NCBI GenBank assembly: GCA_030533445.1
Contig: CM060070.1
Coordinates: 25,408,001 to 25,472,000 of the forward strand
Source: Cyprinodon diabolis
Taxonomy: Eukaryota > Chordata > Actinopteri > Cyprinodontiformes > Cyprinodontidae
DNA: 64,000 nucleotides
Direction of reading: 5' to 3'
This document shows positions 14,901 to 24,394 of this stretch, piece after piece; positions within the stretch are counted from its first letter, which is position 1; each line of letters opens with the position of its first letter. The notes under the pieces are model-generated. The model searched no databases. It worked only from the letters and a program-made list of their open reading frames with translations, and was not told the origin of the DNA. The position numbers and the translations under genes are program-made.

Positions 14901-17900
14901 ATGTAAAATGCCAGTAAATACATACACCACATGTGTGAATGTTGTAATGGTTCATACCTTTTAGCGTTCTATAAGTAGATTTTTTTTAATTATTGGTTTT
15001 AATGAATAAACAGCATAAAAATCCAAAGACGTAAACAAATCTGGATGCCCCAGTTTAAAATCTTTTAATTTTCTCTAATCCACACTGAGTAAGAAATACT
15101 CATAGGGGCTATGAAAATATCCCAGACCAAGCTGCAGGAGAAACACACATTTTGAGTACCCACAAGGGAGCATATGGCTTGTTAGAGCATCGGAATACAG
15201 TAAGACCACATTGTTTTACAGATTTTCACTGTCCAGCTGTTGATTGGAGGAAGTGAAAATTTTTAGGTATTTTCTATTTTATGCAATGCAGCACATTCCA
15301 AACTTGAACTATCTTTCCCTTTCCCTTAAGAGTGATTATTTTGGTCAGATAATAAAACTTAGGGTAGATAGAACCGATTGCTCCAAAAGGAAAAATATTT
15401 CAAACAGATAAAGCACACAAAAAGTTTAACCTTTTGTCCCTTTAAAAGAAATGACTGAGGAAATCAGCACATTTAAATGCAGTTCAGATCAGTTTGTTTT
15501 CAAAGTCAGTTACACACATTTAAAGAAAACAAAACCAACTGAGCTCATTCGATTCTACTAAGATTGTTTATAGAATGTCCTTGTTTATAGCTACAAAAAC
15601 ATTTGGTTTCCTACTAATTGTTATGGGGGTTTAAACCTAAATTTTAGACGAGCTGTATCTATATATTTGAGCTTGTATGTCGAAATTTGGCTGTGGTTGG
15701 ATTTGAGAAAATTTAGGAAAATTTTTATTTTTTTATTTCTATGAAATTGTACGATCATTCTATTCAAAATCAAGATAAATTTAAAATGACCAAGACGTTC
15801 ATCATTTTAAAAGTAATTAAAATAGAGGGAAGGATTAATTTCCCTGCAAAGGGTTGGTCAATAAAACACATTAATTGTAGTGATTACAGGGAAGGAGCTT
15901 AAAAAAAAAAAAAAGATTAGACCTCCGAGAAGTATGATGACATGGATCTTTACCTCTCTGCCTATGTAGGATTTTGCATCTTCAAAGATCAAAGCCAGGT
16001 GTTGAACCGTGTTGGTTTCAAAGAAGTTGTTGATCTCCGTTTCACTGAGAAATGAAAGACATTGAACAGATCTGCTGTTAAATTGAATACACTAGCAACA
16101 TCTAGCAAAATCTCAGATGGAGCAGGTCTATATAGATCCGTCTAAATGGCACTGGAAATGCAAAGAGAATACATGTTATACCACCATAAAATAAATAAAT
16201 ACACTCAGACAACTAGGTAAAAACTTTTTTTCAATCCTTATACAATAAATAAATCATGTGAGAATAAACAATAACTGCAAAAATGTCCATTGGCCTTCAA
16301 CAGTTTTTAGACATTTAACATTGCAGGACAGTGCAATACAAAGTCGGAGCAACTGTGTCTTCTTTGCAACGGTCAGAACAGAAATAAACACTTCCTGTTT
16401 GGTTTTCCTGCTTATCATTAAAATAAGCTGCATGTTGGCTGCTGAGGCTTGTGTCTGCATTTTTGCAGAGGAGTGTCATCCAGCAGAGTAGCATGGGCTT
16501 GCAGTAGCAATAGAGCAATTAAAACCCTGCCGAGTAGGAAGTTGTTGGCTATCCCTTTTAGGCCTTTCCTATTAACAGCAATTTCTTAAATGATACACTT
16601 TCTATTTAAAGGTATAGTGGAGGATTTTCCTGAATTTTTTTAAAGACCCACCCTCTCCACTTAAAAAAAGCACATGCAAAACCCTGTACCTACTCTCGAG
16701 AGGGAATAAATATTAAATGTATGCAAGAGCGTGCACAAGCACATTTCTCCTTGTGCACGCTCTGTTTAAAAGTTGTTGTTTGCATCGCTCATACAAGCTT
16801 ACCTTCTAAAAGAAGATTTGCAATTTTTCCACTATGTCACTCATCTTCACTTACTCATCAGTAAGTGAAACTGGGGACGAGCACATAGGACGGCCTTACG
16901 TAAACATATCACCAGAATGATTGACAATTAGGAGGACCATTTATTTTGATGATCCACCCGCAAAAAGAACATCCTCCACTATACATTTAAGATAAACAAA
17001 TACATCATGTGTCCCTTTTGTGGTTTGCAAAATGAGTCAGTCAATAACAAATGCTGTATATTACAGAAAATTAGATGTGGTTTCCCTCTTTTGAAAACAA
17101 CTAGTACCTGGTAGGCTCCAGCGGGGGGCAGGCAGGGGGCCACGGCTCGCCATGAGACTCCAGGCTGTCTATGATCCGCTGCCGAAGATTTCGAACATCA
17201 CGGGAAAAACCTGGAAATCAAGAGACTGTGATGCTTTTCTACCTGCACTCTAGATGGATTTAATTCACTGATGGGACACAGTGGTGACTGAGTAGCACCC
17301 TAAACACAAATACGAACAACCACAGTAGGCCTAGAAGAAAAACTCTGCCATTTAGCAAGGATGATATAATGAGAAAGTGATAAAAAAAAATAAATAAAAG
17401 ATTTAAAGGCAGATCTGTTTACCTTAATATATGTTATTTTGTCCTGTATCGTGATAAATATATATTCAATATAAAAAGAAGGTGCATAAACTTCTGGCTT
17501 CATTATTTGTTTCACTGTGGGTATTGATACCTCTGTATGGCACCCCTGTTGAATCAACTGTCGAGTAGGCATGGAAGAACTGTACAGGGGGGAAAAAAAA
17601 TATGGGAGCAGATTAGTCAACCCTCACATGTCCATGAGAGATCAAAACTGAAGTTTTACAAAAGAGGAGGGGTTTCTCTCTCTCCCCGCCTCGACCTTCA
17701 AATCCCTTCTGCTTGAAATGAGTCGCAGATGTTAAAGCTGCCCTGTAAGCTCAAATAGAAGGACCTCTTTGTTTCATTGGGAAAAGACTTTACACAAATG
17801 CAGACACTTCCAGCAGGATTGTTTCTGCGGCTCATTTAAAAACATCACTGATCTATAAATCATTCATCAACTTCACTAATCAATAGAAAGTTTGTGATGC

Positions 17901-18975
17901 GTTTCTTTAGTGACAAAGCAAATATACCCAATCATCTGTCCAAAGGTTATGACAACCTTAGAAAAACAAAGAAAACACAGAAAATTAAAAAAAAAAAATA
18001 TTTAAAAATTAAATAAAAACAGCAGGTTTTGTTGAGGACATCTGACTAATTGAAGACATGAGGATTAAAAATGGAGCTCAGTGAAAAGTTAAAGCAAAAC
18101 CGTTAAAACTCCTGCACTTACAGTTAGTTAATACAAACAAAAAAGAGACTTTGCTGAGTTGGCCTTCCTACTAAAAGAACACATCTAAATATTCTACAGC
18201 AACACAGGTAAGTGCAGGTCATTACATGTCAGGAGGATAAGTTATTTGTGTGATTCATTCATTCTTATTTGAAATAAAATGTTTAATCTAAATTGAAATG
18301 TAGTTTCAACTTATTTTATGTGTTAAAGATGCATTAATTGAGGTTTTTAAGTCATTTCACAGCTTTCCATCTTAAGCAGTAGTTTGGTTTGTTTACACGA
18401 CTTATTCTATAAGTTTTGTTTTTCTAAAGCTCTCACAACACTTTGCTTTGTCTTGCTTCAAATTGTGGATCATATTTTATCTACAGTACCATCTCTACTT
18501 GCATCCCCCCCCAGCTTCTTTGGATGCAGTAAATCATGTGGTTCTTTGTGGATCGTAGGAGAAATAATAACTAAAATAAAATTAATAGAGATTTTGTTTT
18601 TTTTAAACAAATAAATGTCTTTAAGTAACCAAAACAAAACTGCAGATTTGCGAAAAAGCACAGTAAATTGGTGCATGTTAATCATTTAAATACCTTTATG
18701 GTGGGGTATCCGCTGATTTTGTAGTTCATGCAAATTTGTATGTTTTCATCAGCAGCACAGTCTACAGCAGCAATGTTCACTGCTGGTTTCCACTCTGAGG
18801 AAGAGATATATGAGACAGAAGGTGAGACAGCAACAGTAAACATTTAGAGCCATGTCACTGGAGCATGTGTTGACTCTGTATGTTTGCACAGGAGCTGATG
18901 AGTCATGCTGTGAAATGATCCGAATGACTGGCTGCACCTTTAGGTTTCTCAGAAGCCTTTCCTCATCTATGCTCA

Positions 18976-19025
<50 letters not shown>

Positions 19026-21354
19026 CATACATACACACACATTTGGGCTGCAAGTAACAATTATTTTGCTAATTGATTAATCTCTTGATTATTATTTTCG
19101 ATTAATCATTGGATAGCAGAAGGTTCCTTAAAAAACAGTTTTTGTGGAATTATACCAAGTTAAAATAAAGCTTTTCTGCTTGAGGAGTTCTGGATAGAGC
19201 ATATTGACAGTCGAAAAAGCTTTTTATCTTAAATGTAAAATGTTGACTTTTTTTTTTTTTTTTTTTACAGGTTTGGTATAGTTGCTTTTCAAGGTAAGTT
19301 TCTCTATCAGCACATTTTAGTGTCTCTATACTCCAGTTAACGATTACTGAATCACTAAATTAGTTGATGATTATTTCATCAAATTTATTGATCACAATTA
19401 TTTTTTCAGCCCTAATATAGATAATGAAATGTCATCTGGAATTGCACAATTATAAACTGTAATGTTTTTTTTACTGTCAAAAAGATGTGTGACTTGAACT
19501 TGAATTTTGAGAACACAAAAAGTCAAAGTCTGAACAGATGGCCCTGATGAGGTCCCTACTGATAACGTTTTGTTTTTGTACGTTAACTGTGAGTACAAAA
19601 CATCTGCTTGCATTTTAACCTGTTCTTTTCTCAGCATCTGAGCCAAAGGAATGAAAGACTGAAAAAATTTTTTTTACTTGCTTTCAACCTCAACCTCAAC
19701 CTTATTTCTTCAAAATAGAACTTAACTCAATGTTTCTACTGCATTTTGCACCATATCTATTGATTTATTTTTGCACTGCTCTGAACCTTCAATATCAGTG
19801 CCTTTTGCACCATGTCTCTCCTACACTGTTTACATTTTGATTACTACTGCACTTTATGAATGGAAATGTTAATTTAACTGCTAAGCTGCAGCTCATTTAC
19901 AGTCAAAAAGCTGTATAAATCAAATTTCATTTTGTATACACTTTATGTATACAAAATGAAAATAAAGTTTGTCTGAGTGTAAGTCTAAATTACCCTGGAA
20001 AAGATAGTTTAGGGCCATGTGAAATTTTGATGTAAGAAAAACAGCAGACATGCTAAAGTATACACTGCAAAAATTAAATTAAGTGTACTTACCCTTAATT
20101 TGAGTAGGTAAATGAGATAGTTTGCCAATGGAATTTGTATTTTTACTCTTAAAATAGGATAAATACATAATATGCACTTGAAATAAGTCAAAACTATTGT
20201 TTTCTTATTTTAAGTGTAAATTGTTGTTTAATTGGCAGAATGTCTCTTTTACCTCCTTAATCCAAGAACTAATGCATTTATTTCAAGAAAAAATTACTTA
20301 TCTAGATTTCAATTTATTCTAGTGTAGGAGGTGTGAATCAATATTTAGATTAGTGTAGTACACTTGAATGCCAAACAAAAACTGAAACGTGAAGTTTGAA
20401 TTACTTCTATTCATGGATACTTTATTTTACAAAAGTACCATGAATAAACTGTTGGACAAAATGGAAATACGGTGAACAGTTGTTATTAGAACCAAAATAC
20501 TGGTTAACGTAGGAGCAGAATGTACCTGTAGATATTTTTTTATTTGGCTTGTTGAACAGTTATTATTGTTTTGTCTGCGGTCGCATTTGAGAAAGGCTGA
20601 ATTTAATCGAGCACTTTAAAAGCCTTATACTGTAGGTGCCTATCTGTTTGGTATCCAAAACTAATGCTCTGAAACAAGTTTTCCTGACTTCCCCATCATA
20701 ATATGAACTGACAATAGAACTTAGAGTATTTCAATTCAATACCTTATCAGTCTGTGTTAATAGCAGAAGGCATTCATTCCAGAGCTCCATGATCCATACA
20801 TAATGTCATTACTCTTCTGTCTGAGTTTCCGGCTGTTTTGTGTTTGTGATTTCTTTCTTCTGCGATGTTTTTTCTACTTAATGTATCAGATAGAAACAAA
20901 CGATATATACCATATATTTGCACTTCATTTCAGTTTAACCCATGCCATGGAAAAACATTACCAAGGCAACAGAAAAATTATAAGGGGGGTTAAATGGGGG
21001 CGTTGTCAAGAAGAAAGAAAGAGTGGTGACTAGCCTAGCGTTACTGAAGCATGGCGTAAGAGGAGGGATGCTGGCAGCTATGCCGTGGATAGATGACATG
21101 GAGGATTTTTCACCAGGGTTGGATTTTTTTTTTTTTTATTTGAACAATTCTGCTTCCTGCTTCCATCCTCAATGCTTTTTAAGGGGAAGGGTCATAAACA
21201 TTTAAATGCTTTAAAAAGATTGAAAAATTATTACATGGTCATTTTCAACCAGCTCATAAATATCAAACCTAACAAGTCTAATACAAATCTTTTGGGTGTT
21301 CTTTTCTCAGGGTTACACTATCACATGAAGCTTTATCCCTGAAAACCTGATTAA

Positions 21355-21422
<68 letters not shown>

Positions 21423-22756
21423 GTTACTAAAGTATACTTTAAGTATATTTTAGTAAACCTAAAAATGTCCCAATCTAGTTTGAAGTATTACTTTAGTAAT
21501 ACTTCAAGTACACAAAAAGTACATTGTTCGGCATACTTCCTTAACTTATACTTAAGTATTCATAATAGAATTTACTTCAAGTGTATTACTTTTTGCTAAG
21601 GGTTTCTGACACAATCTGAAGCAGAAATCAATATCAACATTTCAAAGAAGAGACTTAAAAAAACAAACTTTATAAGCTTATATTTTAAAGACCTTGACAT
21701 TGTTCTTCAGTCAGAAATGATGCACTCTTCTTGAGAGCTCTAATATAAACTTTGCTGTTTAGTGCCAAGAAAAACATTATTCCCACAGAACTTTATGATA
21801 AAACCTAGATTATCAAAAAGAAAGTCCCACTGCTTTCATTATAAAGCCTTTACTTTTACAGCCGTCCCTAATTGACAGTTCATAAGGATCATTTTATATC
21901 ACAGCTGATTAAAAAGACAACTAAAATCCCTTGGAGGAGGTCTATATAATCTAGTTCTACAGGGTCTGGATGTGACAACTTTGCAATTTCTTTAAAAAGA
22001 GTTTTTGTGGTAAGATTGTAAGCAGGTCATGCCTTTACTTCCTTTCTCATTTTGTAAAAGTTAAGAGCAAAATTTGCGTCTTTAACCTTAAATCAATATA
22101 ATTCTATTGTTTTTTGTGCCATTTTATGAAACATTAGACATTTAAACATTCCAAGTGTTTTTTGTGCCCTATGTTAGTGTAGGTGGGTGGGAGGGCAAAA
22201 TAGCCTCATATATCACTTGTGCCCTGAACAAAATTTTCACCCCTCCCTAACAGGGAAAGTTTTAAACTGCAGATTTCTCTGCTAGTTAGAGTTACAGTGA
22301 TCTTCATAGTGATCTCCTTATTGCTAAAAGCATGTGTGATGATTGAAATTATGCATTTTTTGATAAGTTTAAAGCTTTTATTTTGTGCCAACAAGCGGGG
22401 AAACAGTGCATTTAAAAATAAAGATATATTGTGGAAATGTAGATGAAACAAGGACCGTTTCTATACCAACCTTTGATGTCTCTGGCCAGCTTCTTGTAAA
22501 TGGGAGAGAATGAGATGCAGTGGCCGCACCACGACGCGTAAAACTCCACGACCGTGGCAGCTGAGGAGTTCACCAGAACCGAGCCCACATTCTGCTGAGA
22601 CAGCAGCACGATCTGGTCTGAAGCTGTGTACAGTCCGGCTTCAGCAGCGGGAGGAAAAGCGAGACACATAAAGAAGAATAAGGCTGCAATCATTCTCAGG
22701 TTCATCTCCTGTAGTTTAATAAACCGAGACGTGGCACGGCCGCTGCGCCGCGCCAT
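1825..22756 (-). CDS. qsox1: qsox1, quiescin sulfhydryl oxidase 1 (5' part; 3' end off the left edge)
   Basis: Flavin-dependent sulfhydryl oxidase of the ER/Golgi and secreted space: it oxidises thiols to disulfides and reduces oxygen to peroxide. Nine coding exons are visible: 22471-22756, 18694-18794, 17531-17579, 17108-17210, 15954-16044, 14749-14894, 10170-10304, 9950-10079 and 1825-1947. All have GT-AG introns, and the phases join to 388 codons. A hydrophobic signal segment is followed by the first thioredoxin domain with the WCGHC redox site (C77/C80 from the start at 22756). Then come the second thioredoxin-like domain, which lacks a CxxC as usual in the family, and the start of the helix-rich region (YFPGRPLV). 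The Erv/ALR FAD domain, its CxxC motifs and the membrane anchor are not in the window. QSOX1 rather than QSOX2 is inferred from the cep350 neighbour, as in human. Exon matches to human QSOX1 are from recall, not a search. Confidence 0.93.
6671..6710. repeat. poly-C plus (CA)n microsatellite
   Basis: A run of about 16 C directly followed by about 12 CA units, inside qsox1 intron 8. Confidence 0.97.
6871..6893. repeat. (AAT)n microsatellite
   Basis: About eight AAT units following an AT-rich stretch of AAAAT-like units. Confidence 0.95.
7912..8236 (+). mobile_element. Tc1/mariner-like transposase relic
   Basis: Plus-strand codons at about 8026-8065 read QKPDLNLEDNLWRE. This matches the conserved C-terminal SPDLNPIENLW-type block of Tc1 transposases, which carries the last catalytic acidic residue. 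Downstream text (gaaggccttccaac, ctcatcagcaaa) follows the usual Tc1 3' end, and the right edge gggtgtgaatattttt resembles a Tc1 terminal repeat. The left edge near 7912 is less certain. The frame is broken and the upstream domains are missing, so it is a dead, 5'-truncated copy. Confidence 0.7.
9950..10079 (-). CDS. qsox1: qsox1 coding exon 8 (start of helix-rich region)
   Basis: 130 nt, phase 2 to 0. Encodes SRVYMADLESALHHSLRVEL and then AVQSVIKGDALIALKSYISV. YMADLESALH is a hallmark of QSOX1. Donor TTAAAG|GTAGTC. It is followed by the 8-kb intron 8. Confidence 0.93.
10170..10304 (-). CDS. qsox1: qsox1 coding exon 7
   Basis: 135 nt, phase 2 to 2. Encodes NFEARAFYSYALQRLPGVIR, SGKPPPVTMELVKNSTQEPW and RPFN. 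NST is a possible N-glycosylation site. Matches the SFYTAYLQRLSG region of human QSOX1. Acceptor CCCACAG|GAAC, donor AACAG|GTATGA. Confidence 0.9.
11015..11375 (+). repeat. Teleost dispersed repeat, LINE 3'-tail type
   Basis: Two familiar teleost repeat phrases sit close together: actggcaccctgtccagggt at about 11020, and gtgtaaagcgctttggagtc with a gccataaaagtacaggccact tail at about 11310-11365. Both are typical of 3' ends of fish non-LTR retrotransposons or their SINE derivatives. The family is not assigned; recognition is from memory, not a library search. Confidence 0.6.
11932..11996. repeat. (GA)n microsatellite
   Basis: About 32 uninterrupted AG/GA units after cacagc. Open frames across it on both strands are only repeat translation. 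Confidence 0.98.
14749..14894 (-). CDS. qsox1: qsox1 coding exon 6
   Basis: 146 nt, phase 0 to 2. Contains VRRVLNTESGLVAKLGVTEF and PSCYLYYPDGNFTRLR, nearly identical in layout to the human VRRVLNTE...GVTDFPSCYL block. The strong donor GTAAGT after CTCAGAGT is preferred over a GT two bases earlier because only it fits the next exon's phase. Confidence 0.93.
15954..16044 (-). CDS. qsox1: qsox1 coding exon 5
   Basis: 91 nt, phase 2 to 0. Encodes ETEINNFFETNTVQHLALIF then EDAKSYIGRE, the first part of the second (redox-inactive) thioredoxin-like domain. Acceptor TTTCTCAG|TGAAAC, donor AGAGAG|GTAAAG. Confidence 0.92.
16606..16990. mobile_element. TTAA-flanked MITE with terminal inverted repeats
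   Basis: The left end reads TTAA then aggtatagtggaggat (from 16610). The right end is its reverse complement with one mismatch (atcctccactatacat), followed by TTAA at 16987-16990. The 385-bp unit has no coding frame and lies in qsox1 intron 4. A perfect 14-bp inverted repeat (16726-16739 and 16750-16763, 10-nt loop) sits inside it. TTAA duplication is the piggyBac-type target, so it is probably a non-autonomous element of that group. Confidence 0.8.
17108..17210 (-). CDS. qsox1: qsox1 coding exon 4
   Basis: 103 nt, phase 1 to 2. Encodes FSRDVRNLRQRIIDSLESHG followed by EPWPPACPPLEPT, the linker between the two thioredoxin-like domains. The WPPACPPLEP segment matches vertebrate QSOX1. Acceptor TTTCCAG|GTTTTT, donor ACCAG|GTACTA. 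Confidence 0.92.
17531..17579 (-). CDS. qsox1: qsox1 coding exon 3 (49-nt microexon-like exon)
   Basis: Encodes FFHAYSTVDSTGVPYRG, with the final G shared with the next exon. The acceptor is a long pyrimidine run ending CTGTACAG|TTCTTC; the donor is AGAG|GTATC. The phase moves from 0 to 1 and joins both neighbours exactly. It completes the first thioredoxin domain. Confidence 0.88.
18694..18794 (-). CDS. qsox1: qsox1 coding exon 2
   Basis: 101 nt, entering in phase 1 and leaving in phase 0. It encodes E-WKPAVNIAAVDCAADENIQ and then ICMNYKISGYPTIK. This is the thioredoxin-fold strand with the conserved AAVDC and the cis-proline motif (GYPT). Acceptor CCTCAG|AGTGG and donor ATAAAG|GTATTT. Confidence 0.92.
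18977..19038. repeat. (AT)n / (ACAT)n compound microsatellite
   Basis: About 22 AT units (to about 19020) followed by acatacatacatacacacac. Confidence 0.97.
19044..19414. mobile_element. hAT-like MITE (gggctgcaa-type ends)
   Basis: The left end gggctgcaagtaacaattat is mirrored at the right by acaattattttttcagcccta. The TIRs are imperfect and A/T-rich. The inside is full of attaatc / gattaat words and has no coding frame. The left flank is a microsatellite, so an 8-bp target duplication cannot be seen. Confidence 0.7.
19740..19985 (+). repeat. LINE 3'-tail-like repeat, plus orientation
   Basis: Ends with gtatacaaaatgaaaataaa and gtttgtctgagtg. The same tail occurs in opposite orientation near 23150, where it reads tgacaataaaagttgtctaagtct when reverse complemented. 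A perfect 15-bp inverted repeat with a 7-nt loop lies at 19925-19961. Confidence 0.55.
21358..21422. repeat. (TA)n plus poly-T tract
   Basis: About 19 TA units followed by about 27 T in qsox1 intron 1. Confidence 0.97.
22471..22756 (-). CDS. qsox1: qsox1 coding exon 1 (signal peptide and first thioredoxin domain)
   Basis: The start is placed at the ATG at 22756 (MARRSGR...), which has a good Kozak context (A at -3, G at +4). A second in-frame ATG at 22705 (MNLRMIAALFFFMCLAF) begins right before the hydrophobic core and would give a more typical signal peptide. The open frame continues upstream to 22804, but its first codon there is GTG, not ATG. The exon carries EFYASWCGHC, the thioredoxin redox motif. 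It ends in phase 1 at ATCAAAG|GTTGGT. Confidence 0.92.
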
Positions 22757-24388
22757 CTTCCCGATCCGAGCTGCAGCAGTTTGAACCACTGTCACAAACT
22801 TCACTCAACTTGTTCTACCCACTTGGTTTGTTTTTTTTAAGGCCAGCTCCATGAGTGGGCCCTCCCACTGCCGAGCAAAGGGCCAAATCCACAGTGAGAA
22901 AAAAACTCCTCTCTTCCACCTGATGACTAAAAAGTTAATCTGAGGTGTAGGCGCTGCAGCTCACGCACACAGGAAGGAACTTTAATGAATGATGATGCAA
23001 CACATTTATTATTAGATTATTTGACATAGATTGCGTTCATCTGGTAAACGCTTGTTTCAGATATCCACTCAATGTGACCCATGAGGATATAATCCCTACA
23101 TTTGCTGCTTAAACAAAAGGAATGACCAGAAATCCCTCAAGAAACTTATAGACTTAGACAACTTTTATTGTCATTTTGTATACAGTGTGTTTCAGACAGT
23201 GCATGAGAGGCAGCTTAGCAGCAAAATGAGCTTTCATTTCATAAAGTGCAGCATTGACCAATAAACATGGTGCCAAAACGCATTGATATGGAAGTTCAGA
23301 ACATTAAATATATATGGTGCACTTGTGCAGTGTTTTGTGCAGAGTCTTTGACATGAGTTTTTTCAACAGTTCAGCAGTCTGATTGCAGTGGGGGAGAAGC
23401 TGTTGCAGAACCTGCTGGCCCAGAGATCCTTCCAGGGACAACAGTCCATCATGGGGGGTGTGAGGGGTTATTGATGATGTAAAAGGCTGGGGACACACAG
23501 CACTGGGATGAAATGACTTTTGTGGAGGGTAAACAAGTTATCCAAATCCTGTTTTTTTTTTTTTTTTAATAAGCTTCCATCTTTCTGTTTTTATTTTTAA
23601 GTTGACAATGTTGCAAAGTCTGATAAACGTCAATAATAATCATATATATTATATATATTTATTAGCAATTTGAGCATTAGACTATGCTCCAGATAAAAAA
23701 AAAAACAAATCTAAATGAGAAAAGCTCCCAAAGCTCTTTGGATATAGAGTTGAGGGGATTTTTTGTTCTTATTTGTCTGGATTTATGTTTTTCTAGCTGT
23801 TAAAATGAATGATTTCATTAAATGTACTGTTTAAATTGCAGTTGACTACAGTAAGTTCAGTTTCAGAACTTTATTTAAAATAGACCAATTTTAAAATAGT
23901 TTATGTAATCCTGCAGTGGATATTTCTTCAGGTTTGGTGTCAACAAAAATTACCTTAAAGTATCCATCTTTTATTAGCTTTTCCATACACAACCGTAAAT
24001 GAAATTGAATTTTTATTTTGAAGAGTCTTATTGTTTTTACGGTAAGAAAGGAACTGTTAAAAGAAATCCTCTCACATTTATCATCTTTTACTAACTGATA
24101 ATCTGTGATATCAATTACACGGTGGCAGGCTCCACCAATAATGCCTTAAAAAATGACTTGGTACAATCCAAAACATCATCACCACCATTACGTTATCCTG
24201 GGTTTCACAAAAAAACAGCAGACAAACCACAACATCCGAGTTCAGTTACCAAAGTAAACATAATGAAAGTCCTGCGCTCGGCTGTCTGCCCCCAAACAAC
24301 TTGAAGTAATTACCTTTGCACACATTCCACCCAGTAAAAAAATAAAAAAAGTGAAGGGAAAACTTGTTCAAGTACAAACAGTGAATGC
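22757..24388. other. qsox1-cep350 intergenic gap and qsox1 promoter side
   Basis: About 1.6 kb separates the qsox1 start codon from the likely cep350 poly(A) signal, with both genes transcribed leftward. The GC-richer part just upstream of 22756 (to about 22960) should hold the qsox1 5' UTR and promoter; no clear TATA box is visible. The rest is AT-rich and repeat-bearing. Confidence 0.7.
23140..23530 (-). repeat. Teleost dispersed repeat with LINE-like tail, minus orientation
   Basis: agacttagacaacttttatt at 23151 is the inverse of the tail seen near 19960. Inside it, ttcagcagtctgattgcagt and gagaagctgttgcagaacct are phrases common to a widely dispersed teleost repeat. Diverged, with no usable reading frame. 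Confidence 0.6.
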
Positions 24389-24394
24389 TTTATT
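24389..24394 (-). terminator. cep350: Likely cep350 polyadenylation signal (AATAAA)
   Basis: TTTATT on the plus strand reads AATAAA on the minus strand, about 2.47 kb downstream of the cep350 stop codon. Other AATAAA words occur in the same UTR, so the site actually used cannot be settled from sequence alone. Confidence 0.4.

Larger units (their letters stand above)
18795..22470 (-). other. qsox1 intron 1 (about 3.7 kb)
   Basis: Holds two AT microsatellites, a hAT-like MITE, LINE-tail sequence and a repeat rich in agtatactttaagtata-type words (about 21420-21600). No exon found. A consensus AP-1 word (tgagtca) occurs in a non-repetitive stretch near 18899. Confidence 0.8.

Noticed and set aside
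22757..22804. Upstream extension of the qsox1 frame to 22804
   Set aside because: The first codon is GTG, and the first ATG in frame with a good context is at 22756.
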